Source of the DNA: Spirosoma endbachense | GTDB lineage: Bacteria; Bacteroidota; Bacteroidia; Cytophagales; Spirosomataceae | DNA: 64,000 nucleotides | Assembly: GCF_010233585.1 (NCBI RefSeq) | Contig: NZ_CP045997.1 | Location: 5,744,065-5,808,064, forward strand | Direction of reading: 5' to 3' | Shown: one piece after another, positions 25,496-33,497 of the stretch | How positions within the stretch are numbered: the first letter of the stretch is position 1 | Layout of the letters: every line of letters begins with the position of its first letter | Translations under genes and position numbers: made by a program | Notes under the pieces: model-generated | Databases searched by the model: none | Told to the model about the DNA's origin: nothing | The model's input: the letters and a program-made list of their open reading frames with translations, nothing else

Positions 25496-26911
25496 TCATA
25501 ATTTAATAAACTCTACACGTCGGTTATTCGCTTTACCTTCTGCGGTGGTATTGGGTCCGGCGGGCTGCGATTCGCCTTTGCCATCAGTTTCCAGGCGTTC
25601 ACTGCCAATACCGAACATGCTGGCGAGGGCCGCTTTTACCGCTTCTGCCCGACGCTTTGACAGAGTCAGGTTGCTGGCATCGTCGCCGTCGGCATCGGTA
25701 TGACCAATGATTCGGACGCGGACGTCGGCATTTTCGGTCAATACATTGGCGATATCTTTCATGGCTCCATACGATTCAGGTTTGATTTTGTCTGAATTTG
25801 TATCGAATAGAATACCGTGGGTCACGAACTTCCCTTCAGTGATGAGTTTATTGCGGGTATCGGGTGCACCGACAGCCAGCCGTAGGTTGCTGATATAATA
25901 GCGATCGTTTTCGGTATGCATATCGGCCGTAGAAAATACGACCGTGTTGTAGGGCACACCGGGTTGAAAGGCGCGGGGAATATCCCAGATTTTCTCTTCA
26001 TTCACATAAACCCGTAGCCGTTGTTTTTGCCGCCAGAATGAAACGCTTACCAGATTACGCCCTTCTGCGGCATTGAATTGGCGCATGGTGGCTTCATTGT
26101 GTAAAAGCCGTTCACCCCCAATAAAATTTTCAAATAACGTTATACCACCCGTGCTTCCGGCGTTTCTGGGGTGTAATGCCACCCGAACTCCGTCTTTCCC
26201 CTGCGTATGCCGACCCCAGGTAATAAAATCCTTCGCCTGTTTTTCCAGCGCTACCAGGTTGACAAACAATTCGCTCGAGTAAAAATTAAACTCCGGATTC
26301 GTGGCCAGATCGAACTGAAGGGTGGCGTTTTCGGGAAGATTCGTAATGTATTCGGGGAAATATTCTCCCTTTTTTGATAACATTAGCCAGTGGCCTGTTT
26401 TGCCATCGATCGTAACGACTTCGCCGGAGCCGCTTGAATTCCATTTGGCCGGGAAATCACCGATGGCGTCCTGCATAAAGTCTTCCACAGCAATAACTTT
26501 GTCGCCCGGCACAAAATCAAACTTGCTGTATGATTTTAACGTTGCTGGTTCCTTCGTTACTGTTCCGGTAGCATTGGTGTTGGTTGCCGACGGGTTGCTG
26601 CTACTCCCTGCCTGACTGGAGGGGGCATTATCCGTTTTGTTATTATCTGGATTCGTGTTCGCTGATTCAGTTGCAGGGGCATTATCCGGGGTAGTTTTGG
26701 TCTGCTTGGATTTATCTTTTTTCTTGAAGATACCCATCACACCTTCTTCGACTTTGTCGAGCCCTTTATTGATTCCCTGATCGATTTTACTATTCGCCCG
26801 ATATTCGACGTTGCGCTCAACCACGCGACCAGGATCGTTGACGCGTACCTGTGCAAAGGAAAACTGAGCTGTAAATAAGCCTGTTATGATGAGAAAGCAG
26901 AAGGTTTTCAT
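25496..26911 (-). CDS. OmpA-family protein with C-terminal peptidoglycan-binding domain
   Basis: A 471-residue secreted protein. The ATG at 26911 gives the signal MKTFCFLIITGLFTAQFSFA. A low-complexity Asn/Thr/Ser-rich linker (about 60-115) precedes a jelly-roll-like domain (FVPGDKVIAVEDFMQDAIGD to about 350; phrases like SVSFWRQKQRLRVYVNEEKI). The end is a classic OmpA domain: GILFDTNSDKIKPESYGAM, VRIIGHTDADGDD, LSKRRAEAVKAAL and NNRRVEFIKL, which binds peptidoglycan. It would tie the outer membrane to the cell wall. The same middle-plus-OmpA layout is common in Bacteroidota. It is divergent from lpxH, with a palindrome between them. Confidence 0.9.
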   Translation of the reverse strand: MKTFCFLIITGLFTAQFSFAQVRVNDPGRVVERNVEYRANSKIDQGINKGLDKVEEGVMGIFKKKDKSKQTKTTPDNAPATESANTNPDNNKTDNAPSSQAGSSSNPSATNTNATGTVTKEPATLKSYSKFDFVPGDKVIAVEDFMQDAIGDFPAKWNSSGSGEVVTIDGKTGHWLMLSKKGEYFPEYITNLPENATLQFDLATNPEFNFYSSELFVNLVALEKQAKDFITWGRHTQGKDGVRVALHPRNAGSTGGITLFENFIGGERLLHNEATMRQFNAAEGRNLVSVSFWRQKQRLRVYVNEEKIWDIPRAFQPGVPYNTVVFSTADMHTENDRYYISNLRLAVGAPDTRNKLITEGKFVTHGILFDTNSDKIKPESYGAMKDIANVLTENADVRVRIIGHTDADGDDASNLTLSKRRAEAVKAALASMFGIGSERLETDGKGESQPAGPNTTAEGKANNRRVEFIKL

Positions 26912-26971
26912 AAGCGGGATGATCAACGTGTAAGCTGAACAAAGATGTCTATTTTCAGGACATCTGTCGGA

Positions 26972-26986
26972 GTTCACTGAGTGAAC
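26972..26986. promoter_or_regulatory. Palindrome GTTCACTGAGTGAAC between OmpA-family gene and lpxH
   Basis: A 15-base perfect palindrome (7-base arms around one G) lies in the 137-base divergent region. AGTGAACGG recurs at 27002-27010 just beyond it. The form fits a dimeric repressor site, but no regulator is identified. Confidence 0.4.
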
Positions 26987-27021
26987 GGTAACGAATGAGT
27001 GAGTGAACGGCATTCATTCCG

Positions 27022-27029
27022 TAGTTTTG
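27022..27029 (+). promoter_or_regulatory. -7 promoter element of lpxH
   Basis: TAGTTTTG matches the Bacteroidota -7 pattern TAnnTTTG and lies 20 bases upstream of the ATG. I see no good -33 TTTG at the expected distance, so support is partial. Confidence 0.4.
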
Positions 27030-27048
27030 TGATCGAATTAACGCACCA

Positions 27049-27834
27049 ATGTCCGCTATCGAAACCATTCCGCTTGCTCCTGACCGTAAGGCCTATTTTG
27101 CTTCCGATTTTCATCTGGGTACACCTACGCCCGAACAGAGCCGCACGCGCGAACGCGCTATTGTGGCCTGGCTCGATGCCATCCGCCCCGATGCCGAGGT
27201 GATATTTCTGGTTGGTGATGTGTTCGATTTCTGGTTCGAATACAAGCATAGTATTCCGAAAGGCTTTATCCGCCTGCAGGGAAAGCTGGCCGAACTAACC
27301 GATGCGGGCACACGCATCGTTCTATTTACGGGCAACCACGACATGTGGATGGATGATTATTTCACGCAGGAAATGGGAATTCCCGTTTACCGTGACCCAA
27401 GGGCTTATGTTATTGGCGACAAGCGTTTCTACATCGGCCATGGCGATGGCCTTGGCCCCGGCGACTATACCTACAAAAAACTGAAGCGGGTTTTTGAGAG
27501 CAAACTGGCCATGCGCCTGTTTCGATACTTACATCCCGATATGGGCATCGGAATGGCTCATGCGTGGTCGCGCCGGAGCCGGATCAGTAACCAGGAGAAA
27601 GGGGAGGAGCATTTTCTGGGTGATGACCGCGAATGGCTTATGCAGTATTGCCGTGAGGTTGAAGCCCGCGATCATCACGATTTTTATATTTTTGGCCACC
27701 GCCATTTACCACTCGATCTGGCCGTATCACCCACGAGCCGTTACATGAATCTGGGTGAGTGGGTCTCTGCCAAAACGTATGCCGTTTTTGACGGGACAGA
27801 ATTAACCCTGAAAAGGTGGGAATCGTCAAAATGA
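27049..27834 (+). CDS. lpxH: UDP-2,3-diacylglucosamine diphosphatase
   Basis: A 261-residue metallophosphoesterase of the LpxH type, which cleaves UDP-2,3-diacylglucosamine to lipid X and UMP in lipid A synthesis at the inner face of the cytoplasmic membrane. Metal and catalytic motifs are present: FASDFHLG (Asp20, His22), GDVFDFWFE (Asp57), GNHD (Asn96, His97), IGHGDGLGPGDYTYK (His131) and FGHRHLPLDL. Length is close to the family norm (about 240). No signal peptide or helix is seen. It converges on the phytase gene; a hairpin at 27830-27872 overlaps both stop codons. Confidence 0.92.
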   Translation: MSAIETIPLAPDRKAYFASDFHLGTPTPEQSRTRERAIVAWLDAIRPDAEVIFLVGDVFDFWFEYKHSIPKGFIRLQGKLAELTDAGTRIVLFTGNHDMWMDDYFTQEMGIPVYRDPRAYVIGDKRFYIGHGDGLGPGDYTYKKLKRVFESKLAMRLFRYLHPDMGIGMAHAWSRRSRISNQEKGEEHFLGDDREWLMQYCREVEARDHHDFYIFGHRHLPLDLAVSPTSRYMNLGEWVSAKTYAVFDGTELTLKRWESSK

Positions 27835-27872
27835 CTAAAGAATGAATCTTGTAGACTCATTCTTTAGTCATT
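27830..27872. terminator. Bidirectional terminator shared by lpxH and phytase genes
   Basis: The 16-base arms AATGACTAAAGAATGA (27830-27845) and TCATTCTTTAGTCATT (27857-27872) are perfect complements around an 11-base loop. The left arm contains the lpxH stop (27832-27834) and the right arm the phytase stop (27864-27866). The hairpin lacks a long T run, so its strength as a terminator is uncertain. Confidence 0.7.
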
Positions 27873-28958
27873 GCCAATAATGTCTTCGCAGCGGTAATAG
27901 TGGAATGTTTTATCGTCGGACATGACCACAAATAGCCCGTGCGGAAACTGTTTGCCAAGAGCGACATTCGTTACGTCAGAACCATCGCTGACCTGGGCAG
28001 CAACTTTCACAATCTTAACGAGTTTGTGATCATTTGGATTCGTTGATTCGCCTTCGCGTTTGAAGATATGAAACTGATTGGCGCCCTGGTCGGACACGAG
28101 AATGAAACCCGTTTTGGGGCCTGTTTTGTAGATAGATATACCTTCGTGATCTTCCGCAAAGCCTGTTTTGGCGAACAGCGCTAGTTCCTGATTTCCTTTT
28201 GCTGGGTCGGCATAGTATTTCCGAACGCCAACACCCTCATCAGAATAGTACACAAAGCCAAGTTCATTGTCCACCGCGATGGATTCAATTTCCTTTTTGC
28301 CGCTATAAGACCCAAATTTCCTGACCAGTGTAGCCCGAATCTGGCCAGTACCATCGTCTTCGAGCCGATATTGGCCAATGTATGATCCATCGGTTGGTCC
28401 CGTTTTACGTCCAACCATTGCATAGAGAATTCCTGCCGGAGTTTTGTAAAGCGCAATACCCATCAGGTCACGGAAACCGCTGCTGGTATCACCAACGAAC
28501 ATCTCAAGACCGCCTTTATCGACGGGCTTCATATCGGGTAGCGCGAAAATGCGAAGCTTGTGGGTGAAACGTTCGGTTGTAACGGCAATGTCAGTGGGTT
28601 TGCCACCCAGCATAAGTCCGTAGGCAACATCGACATTATCAGGCCGTTTGAGGTCATGAACTTCACGGACAATTTTGCCTTTTAAATCAAATACATACAG
28701 GCCACCATCCTGGTCCTTATCTGTGCCGATAACCAGACTTTTTGTTGGATCGGCCGGGTTGATCCAGATAGCCGGATCGTCTGTATCGTGTCGTACCGTA
28801 TCGGTAATATAAACGGGTTGAATAACTGCCGACTGAGCTCCTTCCGGTGTTGTTGTCTGGGCCGAGGGTTGCTGGCAGGCTGATACTAGTAAGAATCCGG
28901 TCAGGATGAAATAAAGGGGGAAGGGCAGGCGTAGTATGGGATAAGCTGGCTTGTTCAT
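27864..28958 (-). CDS. Beta-propeller phytase, lipoprotein
   Basis: A 364-residue lipoprotein (lipobox SAC, Cys28) of the beta-propeller phytase family. Typical marks are TDDPAIWINPADPTKSLVIGTDK near 60-80, DGGLYVFDLKGK, RPDNVDVAYG, GLEMFVGDTSSGFRDLMGIALYK, YYSDEGVGVRKY and DHEGISIYKTG. In the family these acidic residues bind calcium and the phytate phosphates, and the enzyme removes phosphate from myo-inositol hexakisphosphate. The lipid anchor suggests an outer-membrane surface or periplasmic site. It is the last gene of a minus-strand run after a TonB-dependent receptor and a beta-helix lipoprotein (59 bases upstream), which suggests phytate or phosphate scavenging. Confidence 0.9.
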   Translation of the reverse strand: MNKPAYPILRLPFPLYFILTGFLLVSACQQPSAQTTTPEGAQSAVIQPVYITDTVRHDTDDPAIWINPADPTKSLVIGTDKDQDGGLYVFDLKGKIVREVHDLKRPDNVDVAYGLMLGGKPTDIAVTTERFTHKLRIFALPDMKPVDKGGLEMFVGDTSSGFRDLMGIALYKTPAGILYAMVGRKTGPTDGSYIGQYRLEDDGTGQIRATLVRKFGSYSGKKEIESIAVDNELGFVYYSDEGVGVRKYYADPAKGNQELALFAKTGFAEDHEGISIYKTGPKTGFILVSDQGANQFHIFKREGESTNPNDHKLVKIVKVAAQVSDGSDVTNVALGKQFPHGLFVVMSDDKTFHYYRCEDIIGND

Positions 28959-29017
28959 CGGTAAGCGAATGAAAACAGGGTTTTGTCGTGTGGGCTTACA
29001 CCCACACGACAGGTAAA

Positions 29018-30286
29018 TTAGTTTGTACCGAAAGCACCGATGGTTGTTGAGGGAGCGGGCGATTTGTAAACAGTCCCGTTTGCAAACGAAATACCGTCAG
29101 CATAAAGCCGGGTAAAACTTGTTGTCCCTTTACCAATGGCCGGCGACCCTGCTTGCAGACGGAAATCCCACGCGGTGTTGAAAATTGCGTTTTTTGGATC
29201 GGTCGTGAGCGGATAATTCACAAACTTTGGATCATTGTCGCCAATGGTTTTGCTGAGAATGTCGTTGGTTCCGGCCAGGATTTCCGTTGATGGCTGGAAG
29301 CCTGTAACGCCATCCTGGGTAGCTCCATAATATAGATTGTTGCTTACTTTGGTGCGATTGTCTTCCGGATTTTTAGGATCGCGTTTCACGCCAAACCGAT
29401 CATTGACCAGCAGGTTGTTGTAAAGCTCAGCACGAACCGCCACTTCTACCCAGATAGAACCTCCTTTGATGGTTGGACGACGCCAGCCAGCATTTAGAAG
29501 CGTGTTGTTATAAGCAACTATATAAGCCTGTGGGGTGCGGTCGCCGGTGTTCGAGAGTTTCAGCGCATTGGTGTTTGGGCTATACACCAGATTGAACGCT
29601 ACGTCGGCCTGTACACCCGATTTCATGTTGATGGCGTCGCCACCCGATACGCCCTGCGTGTAAATTTTATTGTTGGCAACGATAACCTTACCCCCCTCGA
29701 TGTAAAAACCGTCTTCATTCTGATTATTCAACCGACTGTTAACGATCACCAGCTTACCATTCACATTCGAGTAGTTAATGGCAGGTACGTGATTGCCAGC
29801 TTCGGCTTTGTATAAGCCAGCTTTTACGGAAGGCGAACTCTCCGTTGTTACCGCTCCACCATATTCCAGAATGGCGTTATCGATCAGCATTTCGGCGCAG
29901 GTTGGTGCGGCAATAATACCACCCCACAGGTTACCCCACTGGTTGGCCGTCGTTTTCCAGGCGTCGGGCACTGTGAATTTTACCGGATTCGCCGAAGTAC
30001 CCATTACATACAGATTGCCCCGAACAATAACTTCGGGTTTTACCGTCGAATCGCTGAAAATTACGTTTACCCCTTCTTCAATAACCAGCGATTGACTGGC
30101 AGGAATCTGCAAGTGGCCGGTGATTTTGTAGGTGTTTCCTTTCGTCCATGTGCCTGACACATCGCCCGATACCGCTTCTTTGACAACGGGTGTTGGGTTT
30201 ACGTTTGGATTGCTGTTGTCGTCGCTCTTTGAGCAACCTACCAGCACAGCAGCCGACAGGGCGGCTAGAATAATTAATTGTTTCAT
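29018..30286 (-). CDS. Lipoprotein with right-handed beta-helix
   Basis: A 422-residue lipoprotein: signal MKQLIILAALSAAVLVGC with lipobox Cys18 and a Ser/Asp/Asn-rich linker. The rest shows repeated short strand-turn units (VIEEGVNVIFSD, VIVRGNLYVMG, LVIVNSRLNNQ, GGKVIVANNKI, AYIVAYNNTLLN, ELYNNLLVND) like pectate-lyase or right-handed beta-helix proteins. The end, GSPAIGKGTTSFT, resembles the usual cap of secreted polysaccharide-active beta-helices. No catalytic set is certain. It sits 96 bases after the TonB-dependent receptor gene and 59 before the phytase gene, so it is probably a surface-exposed accessory of the same uptake system. Cargo binding is a guess. Confidence 0.82.
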   Translation of the reverse strand: MKQLIILAALSAAVLVGCSKSDDNSNPNVNPTPVVKEAVSGDVSGTWTKGNTYKITGHLQIPASQSLVIEEGVNVIFSDSTVKPEVIVRGNLYVMGTSANPVKFTVPDAWKTTANQWGNLWGGIIAAPTCAEMLIDNAILEYGGAVTTESSPSVKAGLYKAEAGNHVPAINYSNVNGKLVIVNSRLNNQNEDGFYIEGGKVIVANNKIYTQGVSGGDAINMKSGVQADVAFNLVYSPNTNALKLSNTGDRTPQAYIVAYNNTLLNAGWRRPTIKGGSIWVEVAVRAELYNNLLVNDRFGVKRDPKNPEDNRTKVSNNLYYGATQDGVTGFQPSTEILAGTNDILSKTIGDNDPKFVNYPLTTDPKNAIFNTAWDFRLQAGSPAIGKGTTSFTRLYADGISFANGTVYKSPAPSTTIGAFGTN

Positions 30287-30382
30287 CGTAATTTATTGGT
30301 TATGAATTGTGTAGCACCAACTCTCCAGAGGTGGCTTCGAAAACAGGTAGCACTCGGCCGATTCTGGAGAATCGACAATGGA

Positions 30383-33139
30383 TTATAATTTGTACCGGAT
30401 ACCCAGAAAATAAGAGCGTTGAAAGAAGTCGCGACGTATCAGTGTTTTGCCCGAAATATCCTGATCGGGTACGTCTGAGTTTTTGCTGCTGGCGTTTTTT
30501 ATGAAAATTTCAGTTGGTGTATTCAGCAGGTTATTTGCCTTGGCAAACAGCAGGAAACCATTGCCTAACCGCTTTTCGGCCGATGCGTCCATCTGAATAA
30601 AACCCTTCTGATACAGGTCGTTATCGACAAATTGCGAGACGGTATTGATTCGGCCACCGGTATAGCTGGCCGCCAGCTGGCCATCCCAGCCATGTTCGGA
30701 ATCTTTGTAGAGCAGCGACAGGTTCGCTACGTGCGCTGACTGTCCGTATAAGGAACGCGTCTGATTAACCGTGATGGTTTGTAAATCGCCCTGAGCATTG
30801 CGAATACGTTTCGACTTGGGCGTGGTAATGCTGGAGTTGGTGTAGGTGTAATTGGCTTTTACGCCCCAGTGCTGAAAGTACTTGATGGCATCGAGCTCAA
30901 GTCCGAAATTGGTCGCGTTACCGAAGTTGCCCGGTCCGTAGTATAAATCCTGCCCACGAATCGCATCTTTCTGAAGCGTATATTCAATCGGGTCCTGAAT
31001 GTGTTTGTAGAATAATCCAACCATGAACTGTTCGAGCGGTCGCGGGAAAAATTCATACCGCAGATCGACATTATCGGCCAGGGCCCGTTTTAAATTCGGA
31101 TTGCCACGTTCCTGATATTCTTCGTTCACAATGCGATACGGTACAATCTCGAAAAAGCCAGGGCGATTCAATGACCGGAAATACGACAGCCGCCAGTTGG
31201 TGCGCTCCGTTGGGTGATAGCGGAAATGCAGACTGGGCAGCACATCCGTATAAATCTGACTTCCGGTTGGATTCTCTTCACCAATCGGGAACTTCATGGC
31301 GTATCCCTGGTCTGTATGCTCGACCCGAACGCCCCCTATTACTTCAAGTGGCTGATCGGTGGTCCGGAATTGCAGATAGCCCGATGAGGTTTTTTCCGTT
31401 GCGTCGTAATTGAGCGCCGATGCAACTGAACCCAGCGGATTTTGTATCGTCCAGACAATCTGGCTATAGTCTGTAAAATCGACCCCATACTGCGCAAATG
31501 GATTGGCAGGGCGAAGGGTGTAATTGTTGTAAAAATTTGTGCGCTGCTTGTCGCGGTATAAACCGCCAGCCATCCAGTCAACGGCTATGCCAGCGAGTGT
31601 TGTTTTAAGCGTCAAGTTCAGATAACCAGCCAGATCCGTATCGGAATTGTGTTCCCACCGGCGTTGACCATCCTGAACCGTTGTCCGCTGTTCGACGAAA
31701 TTTTTGCGAATACCCAGCAGTGGCACATAGGTTTGATCGGGAACCGTATTATTGGCCAGCGAATACACCGCCGACCAGTTTACGGCCAGATTCGAGGTTA
31801 GTTGATGTGTGCCCTGAAGGGTGCTGTTATAAATCTTTTGTTTCGTCAGCCGGGAGCGGGTTTCATAACCTAATGTCGCATTCCCCAGCACCGGATCGAA
31901 ACCACCAATCCCCAGTTCTGTTGATTTTGTTTCGCGAATCTGCTGATTGGTTAGACTGATCAGGGCATTAAACCACTGGATTTTATTATTCTCGTTGATC
32001 CGGTAGTCCATTTTGGCATGAAGCCCGTAGCGAGTTTGACGTTCCGAATACTGCCGATCACTTAGTTTCGTTAGCGTAATGCCACGTAGTGTATCGACCA
32101 CATCGCCATTGAAAAACAGGCTATTGCTGCCCCGAAATGTATTCTGCAAACTTCCGGCGAGCATTACCCCAAATCGCTGATTGAAGAAGCGGTTACCGAT
32201 GGCAAAGCTGCCGAGCAGGTTAGGGGGCGGGTTATGGCTGGTATAAGTGGTAGACGCTTTATTGAAATCGGAAAATTTAGCGCTGTACTGGTTACCAAAT
32301 TGCTCATAAGGCGATTTGACATTGATGTTTTTCGTATCGAAGCTGGTGAATGGGCGATCGAAAAATAGTTCGCTATAGCCGGTTGAGAGATTGGCCAGCA
32401 AGGTCGGGCGGTCGGGCGCATCTTTCATGACCATGTTGATTGCGCCACCTACGGCATCACCTTCCATGTTGGGTGTGAGCGCTTTATATACCTCCAGACG
32501 ATCCAGTAATTCAGATGGGAAAATATCGAGCGGCACATAGCGATACCGGTTATCGGGGCTTGGGATCTTGACACCGTTGACAAGAGTGTAGTTGTAGCGC
32601 TTGTCCATCCCGCGCAGGATGGCATACTGACCGTCACCGTTGCTATTTCGCTCAATAGAAATTCCGGATACGCGCTGAATGACGTTCGCTACCGTCAAAT
32701 CGGGAGAGAGTTCAATCGTTCGGCCGGACACGATGTTTGTCACCTGCAGGGCATTCCGTTCGAGGTCGCGGGCTGTTCGGTCACTGGAACCGTCGCGTTT
32801 CCCTTTCACGGTGACTTCGGCAATCTGGCGGTCGTTTTCGGTCTCTAATGGCAGATCCAGAGTGATAATCTGGTCTGCACCAGTGATACTAATGTCAAGT
32901 GTTTTAGTCCGATACGAAACGTAGCTGACCCGAATTTTATAGGTTCCGGCGGGAACATTCTTAATCGAGTAAGAGCCGTCTAATCCCGATATGCCATACA
33001 GTTTTGTATTTTCCAGAAGTAGTGTTGCACCAATAACGGGCTGCCCGGTGACCGCGTCCGTGGCTCGTCCTTTGATGACACCCGCCGAGACCGGCAGGCA
33101 ACCAAAGACAAAAAGTATGTTCAGTAGTAGTAGCTTCAT
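30383..33139 (-). CDS. TonB-dependent receptor with carboxypeptidase-like N-terminal domain
   Basis: A 918-residue outer-membrane receptor. Signal peptide MKLLLLNILFVFGCLPVSA; residues about 20-110 are a carboxypeptidase-regulatory-like domain (IKGRATDAVTGQPVIGATLL, GLDGSYSIKNVPAGTY). A plug domain follows (about 125-240; VIQRVSGISIERN, YAILRGMDKRYN, GDAVGGAINMVM), then a large barrel ending FLGIRYKL. It imports a substrate bound at the cell surface, using TonB energy. No SusD partner is adjacent. The neighbouring phytase and beta-helix lipoprotein, and known pairing of beta-propeller phytases with TonB receptors in other bacteria, suggest that the cargo is linked to phytate or its products. 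Confidence 0.93.
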   Translation of the reverse strand: MKLLLLNILFVFGCLPVSAGVIKGRATDAVTGQPVIGATLLLENTKLYGISGLDGSYSIKNVPAGTYKIRVSYVSYRTKTLDISITGADQIITLDLPLETENDRQIAEVTVKGKRDGSSDRTARDLERNALQVTNIVSGRTIELSPDLTVANVIQRVSGISIERNSNGDGQYAILRGMDKRYNYTLVNGVKIPSPDNRYRYVPLDIFPSELLDRLEVYKALTPNMEGDAVGGAINMVMKDAPDRPTLLANLSTGYSELFFDRPFTSFDTKNINVKSPYEQFGNQYSAKFSDFNKASTTYTSHNPPPNLLGSFAIGNRFFNQRFGVMLAGSLQNTFRGSNSLFFNGDVVDTLRGITLTKLSDRQYSERQTRYGLHAKMDYRINENNKIQWFNALISLTNQQIRETKSTELGIGGFDPVLGNATLGYETRSRLTKQKIYNSTLQGTHQLTSNLAVNWSAVYSLANNTVPDQTYVPLLGIRKNFVEQRTTVQDGQRRWEHNSDTDLAGYLNLTLKTTLAGIAVDWMAGGLYRDKQRTNFYNNYTLRPANPFAQYGVDFTDYSQIVWTIQNPLGSVASALNYDATEKTSSGYLQFRTTDQPLEVIGGVRVEHTDQGYAMKFPIGEENPTGSQIYTDVLPSLHFRYHPTERTNWRLSYFRSLNRPGFFEIVPYRIVNEEYQERGNPNLKRALADNVDLRYEFFPRPLEQFMVGLFYKHIQDPIEYTLQKDAIRGQDLYYGPGNFGNATNFGLELDAIKYFQHWGVKANYTYTNSSITTPKSKRIRNAQGDLQTITVNQTRSLYGQSAHVANLSLLYKDSEHGWDGQLAASYTGGRINTVSQFVDNDLYQKGFIQMDASAEKRLGNGFLLFAKANNLLNTPTEIFIKNASSKNSDVPDQDISGKTLIRRDFFQRSYFLGIRYKL

Positions 33140-33441
33140 GCAGTGTAGAGCCTAGTGTCAGATTGACGGCCCGATCAACTCCCGACTCAAAAGGAGGTTG
33201 TTTCGATTGGCCGGACAAAGGTGTATGAAGTCGGAGGAATAGGACAAATTTTAGCCGTGAACAAAAAGGCAACAAGGCAATCCGGAGCGTAAACAGGTAG
33301 GCAACAACGTTAACAGGATAGGGTTAATGTGTTGTATATCAATGCTGTTTGGCGTAGCAAAACAGCCATTATGTTATTGTTATGAAACTGTTTCCTGAAT
33401 GTGAAGGATTGGGGAAAAGGAAATGCAGGATTGTGAAACGG
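33140..33441. other. Upstream region of the TonB-dependent receptor
   Basis: About 300 bases with no gene. The promoter of the receptor should be here; on the minus strand TAAAATTTG (33248-33256) is close to but not an exact TAnnTTTG, having one extra base. No operator is visible. Confidence 0.4.
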
Positions 33442-33497
33442 GTCAGTTTCTGCCGTGGGGTCAGTTTCTCAAAACTGACCCCACGGCAGAAACTGAC
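33442..33497. repeat. Perfect 26-base REP-like hairpin overlapping the end of a gene
   Basis: Arms 33442-33467 and 33472-33497 are perfect complements with the loop CTCA. The inner stem GTCAGTTT-CTCA-AAACTGAC differs from copies A and C (GTCGGTTT, AAACCGAC) by a paired change that keeps the stem. The stop codon of the gene 33461-35272 and its last dozen codons lie inside the hairpin. It could also end transcription of that gene. Confidence 0.85.

Noticed and set aside
27864..33139. SusCD-type polysaccharide utilisation locus
   Set aside because: There is a TonB-dependent receptor but no SusD homologue, and the only enzyme next to it is a phytase.
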